Below the pieces are notes generated by a model. The model searched no databases. It was given only the letters and a program-made list of their open reading frames with translations, and was not told the origin of the DNA. From the NCBI GenBank assembly GCA_021234155.1, contig JAJEKV010000038.1:3602036-3666035 (forward strand): 64,000 nucleotides of DNA, given 5' to 3'. The stretch comes from Isoetes taiwanensis (lineage: Eukaryota > Streptophyta > Lycopodiopsida > Isoetales > Isoetaceae). Each line of letters begins with the position of its first letter. Within the stretch, counting starts at the first letter, position 1. Positions 34,937 to 45,939 of this stretch are shown here, piece by piece. A program made the translations under genes and the position numbers.

Positions 34937-35034
34937 ATTGTATTTCGAGACATATAGTCGAGTGATCAATTCGACGTGTACATAAGCCTAGGCATGCCGA
35001 ATTGATCACTCAGCTTTATGTCTTGAAATACAAT
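34937..35034. repeat. 98-nt foldback, unit B copy 2
   Basis: Same structure as 31751-31848. Left arm 34937-34978, right arm 34993-35034. The right arm is nearly unchanged; the left arm has a few substitutions (TTCGACGTG instead of TTCGGCATG). Confidence 0.6.
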
Positions 35035-35799
35035 TAGAAATGGATCTTTGTCCAGTCGTGCCATTTCGACACTATACAAATAAAGCGCGTGCAAACAACT
35101 GTATCTTTCCCGTTTATATGGCGTGAGGCAGAACTACCCAAGGCATAGCATGACCCATCTTTCTCAAAGTCATAGACCCATATTTAATCTTCTCTTGTAG
35201 CCTCTCTTCAACCGGATCTTACTCTGCTTTTAACCTAACCTTCCTCTGCTGCTATTACCAAATTGTCGTAAGAATCAGAAATGCTTACCTTGATAATTTT
35301 GGTCCATTCGTCCTTGCGTTCAGAGGCCAGAATCTTGGTCCAATGGAGCACAATCTAATGCCTCTTCCTGTCTTATATGAATGACGCCAAGGACAATCCA
35401 GCAGCTTCCAGAACAGCGCACCTAGGATCTTCCAAAACCTACTCCAACGTCCAGAGCGTGTTTAGAAGCTTCCAGAAATGCCTACTTTCATCCAAATTTT
35501 TCTGATGCATACACATATGCTATTTGAAATATAAAAAATATCTTACATTTAAAGCTGCCCTCTTATCGACCTCACCACAATAATATGTTATGTTAGAGAT
35601 AAAGTTATTGGGCATGTCATGAATCATGCCCTAACTTCTATGGCTGAGATTTAATTAAAAAGTTACACGGTCCAAATAATCGATTGTTTTCTTTTCTTTT
35701 CACTTTAGCAATTTGGGCTTTGTGATGCCTCCTAGTAAGCTAGATTCACAACCCTATGTGTTCATCTGGGATGTTTTCTTTCTATATTTGTTAGAGTGC

Positions 35800-36240
35800 G
35801 CATCGGGCATTGCCTTCCAATCTGTTACATGGCATTGGCAGGCTGGATGAATATTTGCTTTGGTACATGTGCAAAAACAAGACATACATAGACTCTTAAA
35901 TCATCATAGCAAGGGACTTTACCTGACCAAAGCATTTTTGGAACTGCTCATTTGCTGCTTGAAATTGGCAATAAGTTTTAAATATACACAATAGTCTTCA
36001 CGACTTCATCCACGGAAGTTTGGCGATCCTGAATATTTTAGCATCGATCGATAGCATTGGCGAGGTTCTATTCTTTCTCTTAGCCACACCATTTTCTTCA
36101 TTTGAATACACGCATGTTAATTGCCTTCTAATTCTATGGTTAGCAAAATAAGCTTTAAATTCTTGGGATAAATACTCACCTCATCATGTCTAATCTTATA
36201 TACCTAACCTTTCTTCGGTACAATTGAATGTGCATATCCA
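35800..36240 (-). pseudogene. Ty1/copia integrase remnant, unit B copy 2
   Basis: Homologous to 32560-33010 and equally incomplete. The segment complementary to TTAATTGCCTTCTAATT and CCAAGAATTTAAAG shows the same E-F-K block. Confidence 0.65.
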
Positions 36241-36621
36241 TCACCTCGGTGATATGATCCCGATATCTTTGTGAAGCGATTGTGCAACATCATATAAAGC
36301 GATCGCACCAACTTAGAATAGTGCACCACGATAGGTGCAAATGCTTGACAATTCTAAAGAGTGTGGTACTCCTCCTCAATAACTCTGAATGATAACATTG
36401 ATGAGAGCCATGCCCATCTCAATTCGAAGGCGGTGAGCACGAATGCGGATGTGCAATGAGTCTCACAGCTTCCTCAAGGTAAATGTGTTTTGCGAGATAA
36501 TGTTGTGGATCTAGCTCAAGCATAGGCTTCATCTGGCTTTTTAATGTGAAATTTTTACCAGTTCCATAGCCTCAACATCACAAAGAATGTTGAGATAGCA
36601 TGCATCAACATTTTACTTCAT

Positions 36622-36710
36622 ATAACCAACTCACCAAAAGGGTAGATCCTTCACGAGCCCCAACCTCTACGAGGCTTTATCCCATACCCCTAGACCATAT
36701 CAATTCCTCC
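36622..36710. repeat. ~90-bp direct repeat, left flank of insertion
   Basis: ATAACCAACTCACCAAAAGG through CCATATCAATTCCTCC. It recurs at 39980-40069 with a few changes. Confidence 0.85.
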
Positions 36711-37829
36711 ATTGGACGAGAATTTCAATGCGTCTGCTTCCACCTCCCGGTCAAACAACTTTTTGTGGGTTAGATTCTCAAGATGACTGGCGTACCGGCT
36801 ACTTTTCTTATCGTCCACTTTCAAATTAGGTGTGAAACTTGTTGGGTCCTGCTTGGCATATACATGTCCTGCTAATTCAAAGCACAATGGAACGTGGTCT
36901 GATTCTGACAACTTATCCATCACATAGAAATCAAGTATGGAGTTCTTGCCATTTGCTAGCAGATAGTCAACTGTATTGGATTCTAAGTGAGTGAAGCATG
37001 TATTTTTACCTGAACCTGCCATTCATGATTTCCAATTTGCAGATTGTCCCTAGTTCCAAGAAAAGGTCTCCCATGTTGTTTTTTAAGTAATCTGCGGATT
37101 GCATTTGGAAGGATGTATCATCGTCCTCGAATTATTCGAGGGAGCCCCTCAAATGAGGTCATACTGCAGCGTCTGGTTCTAGCATTAAAGTCTCCTACAT
37201 TCACGAAGGCCGGAGTGTGTCTTTGCACAATTCATGGAACCGGGTTTGATCATGCATTGTCCATGTGATCATAGATATGCATGTTCAAAGGCGCAAAAAT
37301 AGCATAGAGCTAGATATATACTCAGCCGACTGTTCTATGCAAATCCATAAGTACTAATTATGTATATGCTTGGAATAAATGCTAACTTTGTGCGCAATCT
37401 CGGATCGGCATACAGCAATTTTACAGTATGCTCTTCCTTCTCATTCCACACACTTCCTACTTTTAAAGCCTTGCGGATCGGGAGAGGCCGGGTGCTGGTG
37501 TTCCCATGTTTGCTATTAATATCAAATTCTTATCTTGCCATGTTTGTACAGATGCCTCCATTTTTTCTTTTGATAAACCACGGACATTTCATGTTAACAC
37601 CTTCAAGGTCGAAATTGCTATTCTCTTCTCTACTTAGTGATGACCGCTTTTCTGTGTTGTCTAGGTATGCTACTACCTCGAGTTGCTCTTGCTTCTTTTA
37701 CCTTGTTCCATTCTCGTTTTCTGACTTCTTGTTGTGCAGAAGTTAAATCATGGTCCAATAATGTGCTATGATTTTGTAGCACTCTGTGTTTAGGTTCCTC
37801 TATCATGAATTTCACCAAAATTGGTCTAC
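36690..37829 (-). pseudogene. LINE ORF1 C-terminus plus endonuclease domain
   Basis: Reading on -, the stretch 37829-37700 gives RPILVKFMIEEPKHRVLQNH and LDHDLTSAQQEVRKREWNKV, the C-terminal part of the LINE ORF1-type protein. It is followed at about 37600 by NVRGLSKEKMEA (start of the AP endonuclease; the expected W before N is a stop codon), then GDFNART near 37180, and NTCFTHLESNTVDYLLAN and SESDHVPLCFEL at 37010-36870 (the SDH block at the domain's end). The RT that should follow is absent, as the sequence ends at the 90-bp repeat. Frameshifts between blocks. Confidence 0.75.
37825..37829. repeat. Left 5-bp flank of solo LTR
   Basis: TCTAC, matching GCTAC at 39429-39433 in four of five bases. 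Confidence 0.55.
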
Positions 37830-39428
37830 TGTGGCGTCCCCTACTACACTATCACGGTGCACTCATTTTTATTTTATACAAACTAGTACAAAGTTCATCC
37901 CCATACCATATTCCATGCTAATACGAGGCCCTTCACATGACACAGCAACCGTGGCCGGTGCCCGATTGGGAAGAGTGAAGGGTCATTACCGTCTACTATC
38001 TCCCCTCGGGGGCCTACCTAGGCTGCAGGCGTAAACATACATGTCGATAGGGCCCTTCATACATCAACATCATATGACCATCACGAGTGAAGGATGGTCC
38101 TCCCACATATCTGCAGGCGACAAAGATCGGCACACATCACATAGGAATCCTAACAAGGCTCGGACTCAAAGGGGTGGCCCGGCTGGGTCACAGGTCTCGA
38201 CTCAAAGTTCATTCAGTTGGGGCGGAATTCATGGCAATGGATTTGCGGGCATATGAACATGGCTTAGGGTTGTCCCTCCATCCGCCCCTCCATTGCACAC
38301 TTTGCGAGTAGGCTGAAGCGTGTCGGGACTGGCCTGTAGCCGCCAGGATGCATAGCCAAAAGGGCTATTCTGGGCTCATCCTCCCGATTCGGATGGGCGG
38401 TAGGGATCACTCCCTCCGAGATCTACATCTTTGACTCAAGGTGACTAGAGGGCCTTTGCCCGTATTCGGGATTGAACCCAACGGAAAGTGAACACCACTT
38501 CACGGGTGCCGAGCCCATGCCTTGCCCCACACGCAGTGGCAAGCCATTAGACCTAGTCACAATGATCCCGGTGGGCTTTACACACGGAGGGACCGTTCAA
38601 GAGTCGGGACATGAACCTCCTTCTCGGCCTGGTCGGCCCCTTCACCCACATCCGGTGGGGCTCTTGTCCACAGGCGAAACTACAGGTGTGCTAGAGGCTA
38701 CTCTAGGAGCATCAACTACAAAGCTTTAGGTCTCTACCCCCTTCCCAATACAAGGAGTTCATAGAGATACATCATCCATACTTCCTGAGAGAACTAAAGA
38801 ACTAGATCTAATCTACAACATAGAGTTAGGTTCTTTAGTTAGAATCTGCTATCTAGAGATCTAGAGAGCTGCTATGGGCAATCTAAGAGGCTAAACCCTA
38901 CTGATTCTATGGTGAAATAGGGTTTAGACTATCTAATTGGCTCAATACGATCCTTGAGGGGCTCCTCCTCGACTGAGCTCGACCATCTATTTGGCTTTTT
39001 CGAATCAAGGGAAACTAATGGTGCAATTCTCCGGTGAGTGCGGAAGGCGGTTTTAGGCTGTTGAGGCAGACCAAAGCAGAGTTCTAAAAGCCCTAGAATC
39101 GAAAATGGGCAAGTTAGGGTTTCCCCACCCTATATAGACAAGGGGTTGGTTAGGGTTTCCAATTATCCCCTTTGGCATGTGGAATAATTGGCAATGGGCC
39201 CACTTGCCTTTAAGGGCTAGGTGGCCAAATGTGCCCACATGGAAATGTGTGCCCACATTAATGTGTACATTGGAAAATGTGCACATTAATTGCACCTATG
39301 GGTGTGGCCCACTTGGCATGAAGTGTCCACATGGAAATGTGTGCCCACATTAATGTGTACATTGGAAAATGTGCACATTATTAGTTGCACATATTTCTGG
39401 CAAGTTGCCCCCTAGGGCTACCCACACA
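37830..39428 (-). mobile_element. Solo LTR (~1.6 kb) inserted in LINE ORF1
   Basis: It begins TGTGG and ends CCCACACA, so has TG...CA ends and short inverted termini. It is flanked by a near-match 5-bp duplication (TCTAC/GCTAC). It interrupts the LINE ORF1 reading (GRPK-side at 39500, RPILVKF at 37822). The inner part, reverse-complemented, resembles the LTR-like stretch at 54640-55640 (for example GGGGGTAGAGACCT, CGCAAAGTGTGCA, GGGGCGGATGGAG). It contains a 92-bp tandem pair at 39235-39395. The minus orientation is inferred from that match to the element with a primer-binding site at 55611. Confidence 0.65.
39235..39395. repeat. 92-bp tandem duplication inside the solo LTR
   Basis: CCACATGGAAATGTGTGCCC and the following ~60 bases start at 39235 and again at 39327. 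Confidence 0.85.
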
Positions 39429-39433
39429 GCTAC

Positions 39434-39770
39434 TGGCGTTGTAAATACACTTTCGGTCGGTGGCGGTAATGCGGCGTGGCGAGGCAGTATAGTATACATC
39501 ACGGGCATTATCGTCTTTGGGCGTCCACATCTTTGAAAGCCCTTACCAATTCGTCTGCAATGCACAAATTGAGGCTTGTGTAAATGCATAGTTTCTTTGA
39601 AGAAAAGCTCAATGACATCAGATGTAACCCCTTCTTCAGTTTCCTCTAGGCCTGAGATCTTAAGAGGCCTCGTGCTTAAATTTCTCAGAAGAAATTCTAT
39701 CCCGATGTATATCATCTGTTCCTTGGTAGTTTTAGCCACGGATCGGCCCGGATTAGTCGTAGTTCTTGAT
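39434..39770 (-). pseudogene. LINE ORF1-type protein fragment
   Basis: On -, ISGLEETEEGVTSDVIELFF, then KETMHLHKP and HCRRIGKGFQRCGRPK. This pattern (G-L-E-E, E-L-F-F-K, H-R-I-G-K, R-P) is that of the LINE ORF1 RNA-binding protein. Its continuation is on the other side of the solo LTR at 37829. Start not determined. Confidence 0.6.
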
Positions 39771-39979
39771 TGTATCCTGCGGTTTAGAGTTTTATTCTAC
39801 ATGAGGTTTTAATAGCATGGTCTTAAGCTCAAGATTCGGGATTGCAGCTCTCTATTTTTGTGCACTTTCAGGTCACTCATAGCTAGTTGAAGTTTATAAG
39901 CATGTGGAAGCGGACCATTGTTGCCGCGAGGAATTAAACCTTGGGCGATACTAAATGTTATGCACTAGCACCTCTAGTG

Positions 39980-40069
39980 ATAACCAACTCACCAAAAGGC
40001 GGATCCTTCACAAGCCCCAACCTCTACAAGGCTTTATCCCCACACCCCGGACCATATCATAATTCCTCC
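39980..40069. repeat. ~90-bp direct repeat, right flank of insertion
   Basis: Second copy of 36622-36710. After it, unit B resumes (ATTCCTCCTCG, as in copy 1 at about 33412). Confidence 0.85.
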
Positions 40070-40129
40070 TCGTCGTACCCGGTATGCACCTCTGCTCCTG
40101 CACATTCCATCGGGGAGACAAGCTTCTCC

Positions 40130-41060
40130 TTCCAATAGACTTTGAAGCAATCGCAGACCTAAGTCATGGTATAGGAGAGGTTTGAGAGGTGAGCATTGCC
40201 CATCTTGACCACCTTCTAAAAGTATGTGAGGTGGCGTTCTAGCCCTGACCCTCCGTAGAGGCGAGAAATTGGTCTTCGACAGTAAGTATCGATCACGGGA
40301 ACCTAGACTTTACTCCAAGTGGCCGAGCAGGAAAGTCCTTCAAAAACACTCTAAGTCATTCCTAGTAGCAAAGTAATACCATCGGTCCCTACACCTCCAT
40401 ATAGAAGAACAAGCTCCACCAACCGCGTGCGAATAAAGCGTGACCCGGTGGGTCTAGTCCTAAAGCTCGCTTTATAAGCATTGTTTTGCATTGTATATAG
40501 CATCCTCCAACTTGCTATGACTCATTGCAACATAGAAGTGTCCCAAAATATGGTGTTTCAAAATATGGTAGTAATGAACTCTACTTTCGCGTACTTGTAG
40601 ATGGACACAACCTCCATGGCTGATATGAAGATAAGATGAGAAGCAACTAATTGGATGAGCGACATTCCAATGGCTTGGCGGATAGTATTTGGGGCATCTA
40701 AGTGTTCTTGCATGCCGGCTGGGGTGTAAGCTAAGAGGTCCACATTATCGTACGTTTATGAGGTCTTTGAATGATATGGTGCATAAACCGAGGCCCTCCA
40801 CTTGCATCTTGAACAAGCCAAAGCGGACCCAACACTATTGTTCACAAGTTAGCCTAACTTGATGGCATTCCGGTGAGCATGTTTCTTACAACTCATGTAC
40901 TATATTCTACAACTCGAAGGGACTCCTAAGCGCATCAATCTCTCCCATAGCTTTTCCCTAGATACCGTGTCAAAAGTCTTCGCAATGTTGTCAAAGCGAA
41001 AGATCGGGTTTTCGCGGATGATTTCTGCTATCTTCTATGTCTGTCTTGTGAAGGGAGACT
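40130..41060 (-). pseudogene. LINE reverse transcriptase remnant, unit B copy 2
   Basis: Collinear with 33460-34330. DLLAYTPAGMQEHLDA is seen at 40693-40740 on -. It extends about 60 bases further than copy 1, with TTCGCAATGTTGTCAAAGCG encoding the AFD-type RT block start. Confidence 0.5.
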
Positions 41061-43600
41061 AAAGGTGTCAAGATAGTCCTATAATAGCAAGCTATGTCAC
41101 TATGTCCTCACTTTTTTGTGCACTCATTAAACAACGAGGAGTGTTGATAGCCGTGCAGATCTAGTATCCTATGTCTAGCATGTTCTCGAGGTTGCCATAA
41201 GGAAGATGAAATCCATATCCATAGTTATGGAGTTCAAACAATCCCCCTTTTACCATGGAAAGCCCCAATAGTTCCAAGAGATCAAATGCAAGTACAATTC
41301 CTATTTGGAGGTGGCAAATGTAAACACCCGCAGAGTTGCAGTATCGAGATTCACCTATATATAATATGGATGTACCATCTGTGTTAACAGGGTAGGCAAA
41401 AACCCTTAGTATACCTGCTAAAAACCCCTAAAAAAGTACCCAGCTCAAAATGTACGGGCTTAAAATGGACTTTGCATTGTCCAAAACCTAACCCCAAGTG
41501 ATCATGAGAAATAACCCGAAGTGGGTCTATGTGCCTCATCCGGATGCGAGTTGGTGATCCGCGAACGGATTTTTTTTTAGTAGTTGTGCGGATAAACCGT
41601 TGGATCATAGCGGTCATCTCGTCAGCGTCTTATCAAAGATGGGATATAGCTACCTTAGTCGCATGCTTAACATGTTCCCTATCACGAGCCCATGGTGTCA
41701 ATCTTTGGTGGACAAGGTGTCCATATGGGCGGAAGGATAGCAAGACCAAACTTATCTGTTGCATTTCGGACTTCACGCTATCGAAAGCTATCCTCAAGCT
41801 ATTGCATGCGGGTCTCTGTACCCAATTGCTTTGGGCAATTTGGGCACCGACTCTTTTATCTACAATCCTAGCTGTATTGTCCTTAACTGTCACCTGAATT
41901 TATTTCTAACTCTCCTCGTGTGCATGATCGGATGTCTTGGCGGTTTGTCGTTAGGTTTGAGTATCGACATCGCCTATCGGGCTAAGTTTGTTGCATCGCC
42001 TTTGTCCAAGTCTCTCTTCTCGAGGTAGATTTGTCTACCTTGCACGTACCATCACGGAAATACCTCAAAAGAAACTTTTTGAACAAAGTAAATACAATTT
42101 GAAGACCCACTTCAATATATTGAACAATCAAAAGCTTAGAAACCCTAAAAGACTAGGCTGTAATTTTGCTGTTTTTAATCTTGACCAAATATGTGCAAAT
42201 CATATATTTATAGAAATATCACAGAACAGCTCCAACGATAGGAAGCCATAGAGACGATGCGGCATCATTGAAATTTGAAAATGACGATGCAACATTATTG
42301 AGATTTAAGAATGGCTAATTTGGAAATAGTTAGTAGTTTTGAGAAGAGATTTCTATTGACTTTGTGAAAGGGTGTACTTGTGCTTGACATACATCCTTCA
42401 CTCTCAATCCTTTTTGTGTTAACCTAACAAAAATAAATATCAAAAACCTTTGCTTTTCTAAAATTAATGAGTATCTGCTTTCTTATCCAAATTAATGCCA
42501 ATAAGACAACGCACATGTTATTATGCAAAGTACTTCATTAATATAATTTCCGTCTCAACTATAGGTGTTGCTTTCGCTTTCTTTCTTTTTCTTCTTACAA
42601 CAAAGATGGAATAGCAGCCGACACATCAATGTCTTTCTCATCAATGTCTTTCTCTGGAGATTTAGTACATATGTGACAACGCACCATATACCTAACAAAA
42701 TCAATTGGAAACTGCCAAAAGTATGGACATGCAACGAGCAATTTAGCAGACCAATAGATTATATAACCAGAGCCTCCATTTTGAGACTTTTTGATATATT
42801 AAGACAAAGAAAGAGCTTCTTTTTGAAACCATTGGATATATGGTGAAAGAAATAGCACATGTGAGTGGCAGGCTTGGGAAACAAACATAATAATGGCTAG
42901 AACGTGGCTTTGTCGAGAGATGATAAGTGGGCCTTGGGGGCAAACACCATCGCCGCTAAACTTAACCATGGCCACATGCACATCGACACACTACTGTCTC
43001 CAATTCTTAAATTCTTATAATATTGGTGGTGTCATATCGAGAAGCCAATAGAATCAACTTGTAAAAGGCAAGTGAGTGGTGCAAATATCAAGATGACTAT
43101 ATAGTTTTTTGTGGATTGAAGTTATTCCTCTTCTTTGTTTGTTCTTTCCCTTAATTCTCTCTTTTGCTTTCCCTGTTTTTGATGGAGTTATATGACATCC
43201 TTATAGTGAACTAGTATGGTAACAATAAAAGAAAGAAGATTTCAAATCGGTCAGAAAATGTGGATCGAGATGTCGGATTTCCAATTTACTTAGGTATAAA
43301 TAACTGCGACCAACATGCCGAAAAATGTGGATCGAGACATTGGACTTCTAATTCACTTAGGTATAACATGCCAACCACTACATCAGTTACCTATATACCT
43401 TAAAAAAATAATGCTGCAAACATGGTAGAAGGTACTTGGGCCCATGCATATGTTTGGGTGCACCTTATTTTTTGCATCCCAAAATGATGAACTTATTTTG
43501 TTACTGCACGCGGGTATGTGCCCCAACCTCCTACCGAATATCATCCAATTTGCATGCTTATTCCCAACCATTCTAAAACTTGAAAAAAAAAAGGGAAGAG
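41061..43600. other. Intergenic, nothing recognised
   Basis: No family motif found in either strand. A poly-pyrimidine tract lies near 42570. A GGATCGAGA(T/C)(A/G)T(C/T)GGA-type segment is duplicated at about 43261 and 43328. Confidence 0.35.
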
Positions 43601-43616
43601 ATGCGTATTTTAGCCC

Positions 43617-43624
43617 TATATATA
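43617..43624 (+). promoter_or_regulatory. TATA box of the intact pectate lyase gene
   Basis: TATATATA in CCCTATATATACCC, followed by pyrimidine-rich sequence, about 385 bases before the start codon. This implies a leader of roughly 350 bases. Promoter strength and tissue pattern cannot be read from the sequence. Confidence 0.55.
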
Positions 43625-44008
43625 CCCTCCTCCTTCCCTGATCTAGCAGAGCTCCTTCCTGCATCTTTCTTCTGCTCCTTTCTTGTGCTTCTGGATCTAA
43701 TCTGGAAGCCTATTATCTGCTGCTTTTGTTTTGTCTTTGGAGAAAGATTTGCATCTGCCATTTGAATCAGTGGTAGCCTGCCAAGAAAACTGTTGGTTGG
43801 CCCCTGCTGGTGGTTGGCCTTCCAACCTGACCATTTTGCTACCTCCACTGTTGGCTTGCTGTCCTATAGATAATCTTGTATTTTGGTATTACTTGTTCAC
43901 TCTGTTCCAAGGATCCTCACAGTTGTCTCTTGTTAAAAATCAAAGCTCTGCCCTGTCTCTCATATACCTTGTATCAGCATTGCCAGATCTCTTCATAAAT
44001 CCTTAAAT

Positions 44009-45607
44009 ATGTCTGCATTTGCTCTGCTTCATGTGCTATTGCTACTGGTGGTCCTCATATTGAAAGCCTCTGCTTCCAGGCCTCTGTTGAAGCCTGAAGA
44101 AACTATGCCTGTTGAGTCTGGATCTGAGTACAAGGACAGCACCAATTTATCTTCAGGTCAATACTACAGCATACTGTTTGAATTGAAACTCAATACAGGA
44201 TACATCATTGTTCTTAGTTTTAAATTTTGCTAACTTGTGTAAAACATTACAGTTTGTTCAATTCTTCAAGAAGAGCGCTGGGAGGCTGCGAGACAACAGG
44301 AAACCCAGTTGATGATTGCTGGCGCTGTGACCCAGAATGGCATAACAACCGAAAGCGCTTAGCAGACTGTGCAATTGGGTTTGGAAGAAATGCAATTGGG
44401 GGTAAGAATGGAGAGATCTATGTTGTCACAGATCCCAGTGATGATGATGCTGTGAATCCAAGGCCTGGAACACTCCGCTTTGGAGTGATCCAGTCCGAGC
44501 CCCTGTGGATCATTTTTGAAAGGGACATGAACATTCAGCTGACACAGGAGCTGATCATGAACAGCTACAAGACCATAGATGGCAGGGGAGCCAATGTGCA
44601 CATTTCGAATGGCCCTTGCATCACAGTGCAGTATGTTTCTCATGTCATCATCCATGGTATCAATGTCCATGACTGCAAACCTGCTGGCAATGCGATGGTT
44701 AGAGACTCTCCTACCCATTTTGGCTGGAGAACTATTTCAGATGGAGATGGAATTTCCTTGTTTGGAGCAACTAATGTTTGGATAGATCACTGCACCCTTG
44801 CAAGATGCACAGATGGCTTGATCGATGCCATCATGCAATCCACTGCCATTACAATATCTAACAACCACTTCAGCGAACATGATAAGGTTTAGATTCTTCC
44901 CACATTTTCATTAATCCAATTCAAACCCCCTTATATCTTATGCTCTGTTTCATGCTCTACAGGTGATGTTATTGGGCCATAGTGATGATTATCCAGAAGA
45001 CAAGATAATGCAGGTCACAGTTGCATACAACCATTTTGGAAAAGGCCTAATTGAGCGCATGCCAAGGTGCTTGATTGATTCAAGCCCTCTGATAGTGTTA
45101 CAATGTTTGAAAAGTTCACATTCTGATATTGATTATTCTCTGTTTATGAAAATGCAGGTGCAGACATGGGTATTTCCATGTAGTAAACAATGATTATACA
45201 GAGTGGGAGATGTACGCAGTAGGAGGAAGTGCAGCCCCTACCATAAATGTGGAGGGAAACCGATTCTTGGCACCAACAAACGTAAACGCAAAAGAAGTAA
45301 ATACTTTACCTTTAGTTGTTGAGTGTCCTTGAGGGTCTTTCTGCCAGTTTTCTTACTTGGGGATTTTTTTTATGGGCAGGTCACAAAAAGAGAATATACC
45401 GATGAAGGGATATGGAAAAGCTGGAACTGGAGATCGGAGGGGAACCTGTTTTTAGATGGAGCTTATTTCGTTCCATCTGGCTCAGAGTCAGGAGCTGTTT
45501 ATGGGAAGGCATCCAGTCCCAGCCTCTATGCCAAACCTGCTGCATATGTTCAGTTCCTTACTGCCAATGCAGGATCCATCTCCTGCAGTGCAGGTTCTGC
45601 CTGTTAA
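44009..45607 (+). CDS. Pectate lyase (polysaccharide lyase family 1), five exons
   Basis: A secreted enzyme that cleaves de-esterified pectin by beta-elimination with calcium. Exons: 44009-44156 (or to 44127), exon 2 to 44886, 44963-45066, 45158-45296, 45380-45607, with GT/AG introns. Residues 1-23 form a signal peptide (hydrophobic [17 protein letters not shown]). Exon 2 carries [62 protein letters not shown] and [13 protein letters not shown]. Exon 3 has [10 protein letters not shown] and ERMPR; exon 4 has [16 protein letters not shown]. These supply the calcium-binding Asp residues and catalytic Arg region of PL1. Exon 5 ends CSAGSAC. About 407-409 residues, normal for plant family members. 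The exon 1/2 phase needs either donor 44127 with acceptor 44252, or donor 44156 with acceptor 44275; both keep frame. Not obviously the allergen subfamily. The start is supported by the signal peptide and the paralogue. Confidence 0.93.
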
Positions 45608-45926
45608 AGCATTTGCAGAGTTCTTCATGGCAGCCTCTAAATTTGCTACACCAGAGCACAGAAGAAAACCATGGGAGGGAAATTTATCGGACAAATTTAT
45701 ACAGCATCATCCTGATGCCACATGTTTAGAACTATACAAATTGTACTCTAATTTCTACGAACCCTAGCTAAGCAAGCATAATCTCATGCTTGGATTATTT
45801 GTTACAGTAGCAACCTCGATCAGCAGCAACTGAAGACAATGACTGTCTTCCTACTCTGCAACTACTGCTGGTGCAGATGTGTTGTGATATCTATATCAAT
45901 GTACCATAAATTTATTGGAGCCGGTA

Positions 45927-45932
45927 AATAAA
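45927..45932 (+). terminator. Poly(A) signal of the pectate lyase gene
   Basis: AATAAA about 320 bases after the stop codon, in an AT-rich stretch. Confidence 0.5.
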
Positions 45933-45939
45933 GAAATAT

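Larger units (their letters stand above)
34350..41060. repeat. Segmental repeat unit B, copy 2
   Basis: Collinear with copy 1 but lacking the 1.16-kb retroposon, and carrying instead a ~3.3-kb insertion (36711-39979) flanked by a ~90-bp direct repeat. Confidence 0.8.

Noticed and set aside
44359-44718. 119-residue minus-strand open stretch inside exon 2 of the intact pectate lyase
   Set aside because: A shadow of the conserved plus-strand coding sequence.
44009-45607. Calling the pectate lyase a cedar/cypress-type pollen allergen gene
   Set aside because: Its exon 2 and C-terminal sequences follow the general plant pectate lyase type ([17 protein letters not shown]) rather than the allergen subfamily, so no allergen symbol is given.
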